Shown: positions 5,949 through 11,109 of the stretch, one piece after another
Layout of the letters: every line of letters starts with the position of its first letter
Position numbering within the stretch: the stretch's first letter is position 1
The notes under the pieces: generated by a model
What the model saw: the letters and a program-made list of their open reading frames with translations, nothing else
Databases searched by the model: none
Told to the model about the DNA's origin: nothing
Position numbers and translations under genes: made by a program
Assembly: GCA_041500225.1 (NCBI GenBank)
Contig: JBGQLV010000069.1
Coordinates: 1 to 11,109 of the forward strand
DNA: 11,109 nt
Origin: 0-14-3-00-41-53 sp041500225
Lineage (GTDB): Bacteria > Nitrospirota > Thermodesulfovibrionia > Thermodesulfovibrionales > SM23-35
Direction of reading: 5' to 3'

Positions 5949-7964
5949 CTATATTATTTTTAATAGCTCTTCATAGGAAATGGTTTTGACCCCGAGGGAC
6001 TGTGCTTTCTGAAGTTTAGATCCGGGATTTTCTCCAACAATAACGTAATCAGTACTCTTTGAAACTAAAGAGGAGGCATGGGCACCAAGGCTTTCGATCA
6101 ATTCCTCCACTTCATTCCTCGGTCTTGGCAATGTTCCTGTGATAACAAATGTGAGACCTTCTAATGGTCTTTCCCCTTTCTCTTTACCCTTAAAATCAGG
6201 ATTTGTTATCTTTAGGCCTAATGATTTTAAGGTCTTAAGAGTTTTTATATTTTCAGGGTCTTTGAAAAAATCTGACACTGAACTTGCGATCTTTTCGCCC
6301 ATCTGCTTGATCTTAATAATCCTTTCAGTGCTTATTTCATATAGGTCTTCGAGCTTCTCGAAGTTCTTTGCAAGAAGTTTTGAGGCATATTCACCTACAT
6401 GCAGTATGCCAAGAGCATAGAGAAATCTTGCAAGAGTAATATGTTTACTCCTTTCAATTGCATCTATGAGGTTCCGGGCTGATTTTTCAGCAAATCTTGG
6501 AAGCTTAAGGAGGTTTTCCTTTTTCAGCCTGTACATATCAACAAAATGGTTTACAAGCCCGCTTGAATAAAGCAGTTCTACGTTCTTTTCACCAAGACCC
6601 TCGATATCCAGTGCTCCTCTCGAGGCAAAATGCCTTATCCTTTCCTGAACCTGTGCCGGACAGTTAAGACCAACACACCTGACAGCCACTTCACCCTCTT
6701 CCCTGACTATTTTGGAACCACAAACAGGGCATTTCTCCGGGATGTGCAAGGTCTTCTCTTTACCGGTCCTTTTCTCTTTAATTACCATTACCACATGAGG
6801 AATAACATCCCCAGCCCTCTCAACCACAACAGTATCTCCTACCCTTATGTCCTTTCTCTCTATCTCATCCCAGTTATGCAAGGTTGACCGTGAGACTGTA
6901 ACGCCACCGATTCTCACCGGCGCAAGCATAGCAATAGGGGTTATTACACCTGTTCTGCCAACACTTGGAATTATATCCTTTATCCTGGTGGTTCCCTGAT
7001 GGGCTGGAAATTTATATGCAATAGCCCAGCGCGGCTCTCTTGTTTTAACCCCTAATAGTCTTTGCAGTTCAAAGTCATTTACTTTTATAACAGCGCCATC
7101 AGTCTCGAAAGGGAAGGTACTGCGCTTTTCCTCGATCTCCCTTATGAGATGTATAACTTCATCAATCCCTTTTCCGAGCTTTACAACGGAAGGGACAGGA
7201 AATCTTGTCTTCTCAAGCCACTTGAAAAACTCCAGTTGGCTTTTGAACTCAATTCCCTTTACAGTCCCTATTCCATAACATGCAAGGTGAAGTTTCCGTG
7301 CTGCTGTAATAGAAGAATCAAGCTGCCTTACTGAGCCGGCAGCAGCGTTTCGCGGATTGGCAAATACAGATTCACCTTTTTGTTCTCTTTCCCTGTTTAG
7401 TGCCTCAAACTCTTCGATATCCATATATACCTCACCGCGGATATCGATCTCTGCCGGAACCTTACTGACTTCCGCTATTTTTAAAGGCATAGACTTTATT
7501 GTTCGGATATTTTGTGTAACATCTTCACCCTCATAACCGTCACCTCTTGTGGAAGCCCTGAACAGGAGCCCATCTCTGTATGTCAGCTCAATGGCAAGGC
7601 CGTCATATTTGGGCTCAACTGTGTATTCTATGACCGCACCAGCACCAAGAAATCTCTTCACCCTTTTTTCAAACTCTTTGACTTCGTCGTATGAGAATGC
7701 ATTGTCGAGTGATAACATGGGTTCGGTATGTTTCACCTTCTTGAACTTATCAAGGGGAGAGGCACCGATTCGCTGGGTTGGAGAATCGGGCAGGATGTAA
7801 TTGTATCTCTCTTCAAGTTCCTTCAGACGATGATAGAGTTGATCATATTCCTCATCTGATATGACAGGTGAGTCGAGTACATAATAACGATAACAATGGT
7901 AGTTCAGGTCCTTAACCAGTTTCTCTATTTCTTGTTTGATGTTATCGGGTATCTTTACTATCAT
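5949..7964 (-). CDS. ligA: NAD-dependent DNA ligase
   Basis: A complete 671-residue LigA, which seals nicks in DNA using NAD and is essential for replication and repair in bacteria. Domains in order: Ia (1-65, with YRYYVLDSP and SDEEYDQL for NMN binding); the adenylation domain with K119 in VEPKYDGLAIE, followed by RGDGYEGEDVT and NPRNAAAGS; the OB fold (from about 315, VGRTGVITPIA); the four-cysteine zinc finger C412, C415, C430, C435; helix-hairpin-helix repeats (about 445-580, IEGLGEKNVELL and similar); and a C-terminal BRCT domain (about 598-671, LEGLTFVITGTLPRPRNE). All key residues are present and the length is the family norm. There is no clear Shine-Dalgarno before the ATG at 7964. 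The gene is separated from pncC upstream by a repeat element and from thrC downstream by two palindromes, so it is probably transcribed alone or as the end of the recQ unit. Confidence 0.98.
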   Translation of the reverse strand: MIVKIPDNIKQEIEKLVKDLNYHCYRYYVLDSPVISDEEYDQLYHRLKELEERYNYILPDSPTQRIGASPLDKFKKVKHTEPMLSLDNAFSYDEVKEFEKRVKRFLGAGAVIEYTVEPKYDGLAIELTYRDGLLFRASTRGDGYEGEDVTQNIRTIKSMPLKIAEVSKVPAEIDIRGEVYMDIEEFEALNREREQKGESVFANPRNAAAGSVRQLDSSITAARKLHLACYGIGTVKGIEFKSQLEFFKWLEKTRFPVPSVVKLGKGIDEVIHLIREIEEKRSTFPFETDGAVIKVNDFELQRLLGVKTREPRWAIAYKFPAHQGTTRIKDIIPSVGRTGVITPIAMLAPVRIGGVTVSRSTLHNWDEIERKDIRVGDTVVVERAGDVIPHVVMVIKEKRTGKEKTLHIPEKCPVCGSKIVREEGEVAVRCVGLNCPAQVQERIRHFASRGALDIEGLGEKNVELLYSSGLVNHFVDMYRLKKENLLKLPRFAEKSARNLIDAIERSKHITLARFLYALGILHVGEYASKLLAKNFEKLEDLYEISTERIIKIKQMGEKIASSVSDFFKDPENIKTLKTLKSLGLKITNPDFKGKEKGERPLEGLTFVITGTLPRPRNEVEELIESLGAHASSLVSKSTDYVIVGENPGSKLQKAQSLGVKTISYEELLKII

Positions 7965-8010
7965 GGAATATTTTACTAAAAAAGCATAACAACATTGTTA
8001 TTCAATTAAA

Positions 8011-8165
8011 TAGAGTCTGTCCATAAACTGTCATTTCCATAAAAAGTCGTTATTCTCGCGAATCCGTCTTACGTATTGACGGAGGGAATCCAGTGTTTTC
8101 ACTACCTTCTGGATCCCCCGGTCAAGCCGGAGGATGACAAATACTGACTTTATGGACAGACACTA
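8011..8165. mobile_element. MITE-like element with 13-17 bp terminal inverted repeats
   Basis: The ends are GTCTGTCCATAAA (8015-8027) and its exact complement TTTATGGACAGAC (8149-8161). The match extends to 16 of 17 bases if counted from TA at 8011-8012 to TA at 8164-8165. A TA at each outer border suggests insertion into TA, as for IS630/Tc1-type transposases. There is no coding capacity. Inside are nested inverted repeats: GGGAATCCAG (about 8084-8093) against CTGGATCCCC, and the hairpin CCCCCGG-TCAAG-CCGGAGG just to its right. Such internal sequences are common in dispersed bacterial palindromic repeats. It fills most of the gap between pncC and ligA. Confidence 0.7.
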
Positions 8166-8184
8166 AAAAACTTTGATTGTGAAC

Positions 8185-8673
8185 CTATGTGTACCCTTCT
8201 ACTGTTTCAATAAGAAATTTCAAGGCTGACAAGGCGGCCTCTTCTTTATTTTCTTCCCGGTCTCCTGTTAATCTCAGCTCTCTTGAAAAAGTGCTCCCCT
8301 CTCTGCTTACCGCTATATAAACAAGTCCTTTTTCTTTCCCTTCGAGTACATCAGGTCCGAGGTTTCCTGAAGTCGAAAGAGAGTAATCTGTTTTGGATAG
8401 AATCCTTATTCTCTCTGCCATTTCCCTTGCAGTTTCTTTGCTAACGACCCCATGGCCTGAAATGATTTCGGATGAGATACCAAGAAACCTTTCTTTAAAA
8501 TCAATTGAGTATGTAACAACCCCTCCATTAAAAAATGTGCTTGCACCTGGAAGGGTTGTGATGTAATGGCTGATGAGCCCGCCGGTGCATGATTCAGCTA
8601 CTGAAAGGGTTAAGCCTTTTTCCTTGAAAATTTCATGAACTTTTTCAATAACCTCTAATGTTTTTTTATTCAT
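8185..8673 (-). CDS. pncC: Nicotinamide-nucleotide amidohydrolase (CinA C-terminal domain protein)
   Basis: A 162-residue stand-alone CinA C-terminal domain. This family deamidates nicotinamide mononucleotide (NMN) to nicotinate mononucleotide, recycling the NMN released by NAD-dependent DNA ligase. Motifs seen are VAESCTGGLISHYIT (25-39), PGASTFFNGGVVTYS (42-56), GVVSKETAREMAE (75-87) and STSGNLGPDVLEGKEKGLVYIAV (in outline, 100-122). The GNLGPD loop replaces the GIAGP of E. coli PncC, a variation within the family. The length is normal. The start overlaps the recQ stop as ATGA, so translation is coupled to recQ. The nearby ligA makes functional sense, because LigA produces NMN. Confidence 0.92.
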   Translation of the reverse strand: MNKKTLEVIEKVHEIFKEKGLTLSVAESCTGGLISHYITTLPGASTFFNGGVVTYSIDFKERFLGISSEIISGHGVVSKETAREMAERIRILSKTDYSLSTSGNLGPDVLEGKEKGLVYIAVSREGSTFSRELRLTGDREENKEEAALSALKFLIETVEGYT

Positions 8674-10913
8674 TTCATTTCACGATAACCCTCTACTGGC
8701 AAGAGAGGGGGTACTATGCATTTTCTTTGTTTCCCCCACACCAGAAAAGCTCTTACCAATCGTGCCTCTTCATAACTCACCGTACCGCTGAAGTGCTCTA
8801 TAACAGGATTCAGATTCCATTGTCGGAGTTCAAGAAACAGTTCTTCAATCTTCCGTCTTTTTAGCGGATCAACGAACCGGTCTATATCAATATTGCACCC
8901 GTTTTGAATCAGCTTTTCAAGGTGTAAGACAATGGTGGTCGATGAAAGATTTCGCAGTTTGGCCATATCTTTTATTGAATACCCTTTTGTATAAAGCTCA
9001 AATGTCTTTTCGACTGTCTCACCCTTTTTCTTTTTATGAGATGCGCTTTCATAGCGATTGTCAGATTGACCACCTGTCCGTGAAATCTCAGGATTATCAT
9101 GCAGAAAGTTTTTTATCTCATCTACAAAAACTTCACCATACCGCTCAAGTTTGGTATTGCCGATACCGCTGATTTTTCTCATATCATATAATGACACAGG
9201 ATAGTACCGGCACATTTCGTGAAGGGTCTTATCAGAAAAGATAACATATGGAGGAACCTGATGCTCCGCTGCGATATTTTTTCGCAAAACACGTAATATT
9301 TCAAAAAGTGATATATCATACTCTTCAAGAGCGCTTTCCTTTCCCTGTTGTTTTTTTGTTTTTATTTTTTCTTCTCTTTTCAAAGCTGTGATCTTTTCTT
9401 TACCATAAAGCACATCGAGACCTTTTTTAGCCAGTTTCAGTACAGGATACCGATCACCATCCACCTGTATGGTACCCTGTGCAAGTAACTCATCAACAAG
9501 AAACCGCCAGTATTTTTTATCTTTATGTTTCCCTGTTCCGTAGGTTTTGATTTCATTATGCCGGAGATCGCGGATGCGCTTTGTATCAGCGCCTGTTACA
9601 ATATCAATAATATGCCCTGTTCCAAACCGCTGCTGTGTTCTCGATATGGCTGACGTTACTATTTGTGCATCTATGGTAATGTCAATTTGTTCGACATCGC
9701 CGGAACAGATGTCGCAGGCGCTACAATTATCTAAAGGATAGTCCTCACCGAAAAAGTTCAGAAGCTTTTTCCTTCTGCATACATTATGTTCAGCAAAACC
9801 TGCCATCTGGTTCACTTTCTCCATAGCAATAGAGCGTTCTTCTTCATCTGTCATCTGATCAATAAAATAGCGGATTTTAGGAATATCGCCTCTACTGAAA
9901 AAAAGTATACAAAGGGCCGGCACTCCGTCACGTCCTGCTCGTCCGGTTTCCTGGTAATAGCTTTCAATATTTTTAGGGAGATCAGCATGAATAACGAAAC
10001 GAATATTGGATTTATCAATACCCATACCAAAGGCTATAGTTGCGACAATCACTGATGCCTCATCCCTGTTAAATGCATCCTGGTTCTTGTTACGCTCCTC
10101 AGTTGTCAATCCTGCATGGTAGGGCAGGGCAATAATTCCCCTGGATACCAGGAAATTAGCAGTATCCATAACAGAATCACGGGTTGTGCGATAAATAATG
10201 CCAGACTCACCAGGATGCTCCCTGAGAAATTCGAGTATCTGTAAATCAACCTTTGATTTTCTTTTTACCTGATAGAAAAGATTGGGGCGATTGAATGACG
10301 CACGAATTATATCCGGAGACCTCAGCCCGATTTTGTTAATAATATCTTCCTGAACCCTTTGGGTAGCTGTAGCCGTAAAAGCTGCTATTGGAATGTCGGG
10401 AAACATCTTTGGTATAAGAGAGAGGCTCAGATAATCAGGACGGAAATCATGCCCCCATTCGGAAATGCAGTGGGCTTCATCAATGGCAAAGAGTGAGATA
10501 GGCATGGTTTTCAATGTTCCCATAAAGTGCGGCATTGCAAAACGTTCCGGTGCAATATAGAGCAATTTTATTTTATTGTATTTCATCATACGGTATACGT
10601 CAGCAATTTCTTGAGTACTTAATGAGCTGTTCATAAATGCGGCCGGTATACCATTTTCTAAAGCAGTATCAACCTGATCTTTCATAAGGGAAATCAGAGG
10701 GCTGATAATAACAGTAGTGCCATGCTGTATCTGTGCCGGCAACTGGTAACAGAGAGACTTTCCTCCTCCGGTAGGCATTACCGCAAAGACATCCTGTTTA
10801 TTCAGGATGCTATTAATGATGAATTCTTGATTTACCAGAAAAGTCTGAAACCCGAAGACATTTTTTAGTGTGTGAAGTATTGCCGGTTCATTATTCTGTT
10901 TTTCAGAAAGCAT
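8670..10913 (-). CDS. recQ: ATP-dependent DNA helicase RecQ, long form with extra C-terminal helix-turn-helix region
   Basis: A 747-residue superfamily 2 helicase unwinding DNA 3' to 5' in recombination and fork repair. Visible in order: Q-motif region (20-35), Walker A MPTGGGKS (46-53), motif Ib SPLISLMKDQV (71-81), DEAH box (145-148) with the aromatic-rich loop HCISEWGHDFRPDY, FTATAT (179-184), motif V ATIAFGMGIDK and motif VI SYYQETGRAGRDG (318-330). Then come the zinc cysteines C379, C397, C400 and C403, an RQC winged helix (about 410-505), a lysine-rich linker, and an HRDC domain (about 532-605). The last 110 residues, after another basic linker (HKKKKGETV), hold a helix-turn-helix pattern (YTKGYSIKDMAKLRNLSSTT, 641-660), found in long RecQ proteins but absent from E. 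coli RecQ. No strong ribosome site precedes the ATG. It is the first gene of the recQ-pncC unit. Confidence 0.97.
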   Translation of the reverse strand: MLSEKQNNEPAILHTLKNVFGFQTFLVNQEFIINSILNKQDVFAVMPTGGGKSLCYQLPAQIQHGTTVIISPLISLMKDQVDTALENGIPAAFMNSSLSTQEIADVYRMMKYNKIKLLYIAPERFAMPHFMGTLKTMPISLFAIDEAHCISEWGHDFRPDYLSLSLIPKMFPDIPIAAFTATATQRVQEDIINKIGLRSPDIIRASFNRPNLFYQVKRKSKVDLQILEFLREHPGESGIIYRTTRDSVMDTANFLVSRGIIALPYHAGLTTEERNKNQDAFNRDEASVIVATIAFGMGIDKSNIRFVIHADLPKNIESYYQETGRAGRDGVPALCILFFSRGDIPKIRYFIDQMTDEEERSIAMEKVNQMAGFAEHNVCRRKKLLNFFGEDYPLDNCSACDICSGDVEQIDITIDAQIVTSAISRTQQRFGTGHIIDIVTGADTKRIRDLRHNEIKTYGTGKHKDKKYWRFLVDELLAQGTIQVDGDRYPVLKLAKKGLDVLYGKEKITALKREEKIKTKKQQGKESALEEYDISLFEILRVLRKNIAAEHQVPPYVIFSDKTLHEMCRYYPVSLYDMRKISGIGNTKLERYGEVFVDEIKNFLHDNPEISRTGGQSDNRYESASHKKKKGETVEKTFELYTKGYSIKDMAKLRNLSSTTIVLHLEKLIQNGCNIDIDRFVDPLKRRKIEELFLELRQWNLNPVIEHFSGTVSYEEARLVRAFLVWGKQRKCIVPPLLPVEGYREMK

Positions 10914-11109
10914 TGGTGTTTATTGTAGCATAGGTAAAAGTCTGAAATGGTTACTTTTGACTAAAAAGACTTAATGACCTTCCCAATTACAGCCGTTGGG
11001 ACTCATAAGGAAAATCCGGGCAATTAACCCGAAAACTGCATTTATCTGATGACCAAAGCAGGCATATATGCATAAAAACCTTTACAAAGCAGAATTGGGT
11101 TATTCAATG
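10914..11109. other. Gene-free right edge with several inverted repeats
   Basis: No credible coding frame is present in these 196 bases. On the plus strand the segment contains CCCAA..TTGGG (10982-11000), CGGG..CCCG (11017-11031), CTGC..GCAG (near 11035-11071) and the palindrome GCATATATGC. A longer pairing CCCAATT (10982-10988) with AATTGGG (11093-11099) encloses them all and competes with the first hairpin. It could be the leader of a divergent plus-strand gene outside the window, or a decayed repeat. I do not recognise a known riboswitch class. Confidence 0.35.

Noticed and set aside
11042..11107. Minus-strand frame open from the right edge for 21 codons before TAA
   Set aside because: Too short to judge, no recognisable motif; a chance open stretch of this length is common in AT-rich DNA.

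Overview
The window looks like chromosomal sequence from a moderately AT-rich bacterium. All complete genes lie on the minus strand, and only a clipped membrane-protein tail at the left edge lies on the plus strand. NAD-dependent ligase and PncC are bacterial. The secreted cupin, short palindromic repeats and tandem toxin-antitoxin modules fit an environmental Gram-negative such as Nitrospirota or a deltaproteobacterial lineage. That placement is a weak inference; no rRNA or strong marker is present.

Read in the direction of transcription (right to left), the first block is DNA maintenance: recQ (8670-10913) overlaps pncC (8185-8673) by ATGA. A MITE-like element of about 155 bp (8011-8165) follows, and then ligA (5949-7964). 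Two adjacent 16-bp perfect palindromes (5882-5919) separate ligA from the second block. That block is a two-gene amino-acid module: threonine synthase (4467-5822) overlaps by 8 nt a cystathionine gamma-synthase that resembles the plant enzyme (3266-4474). This pair is clearly richer in GC than its surroundings and looks acquired. Both enzymes can draw on O-phosphohomoserine, so the pair may be the Thr/Met branch point.

The left third is accessory DNA. It holds a Phd/VapC toxin-antitoxin pair with a recognisable promoter overlapped by direct repeats, then a small exported cupin protein, then a three-gene overlapping operon. This last operon (179-1678, promoter at 1701-1729) is the most interesting part. 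It encodes a protein resembling a proteasome beta subunit (Ntn hydrolase) with Thr immediately after the initiator Met, a 102-residue protein of unknown family whose C-terminal tail looks like a toxin-neutralising segment, and a MazF/PemK-type endoribonuclease toxin. The start and stop codons interlock (TAATG; 8-nt overlap), which suggests one translationally coupled unit: a candidate toxin-antitoxin module with a proteasome-like protein as third component.

No rRNA, tRNA, CRISPR array or complete insertion sequence was seen. The right edge (10914-11109) has no gene but carries several inverted repeats that could form a structured leader for a plus-strand gene beyond the window.
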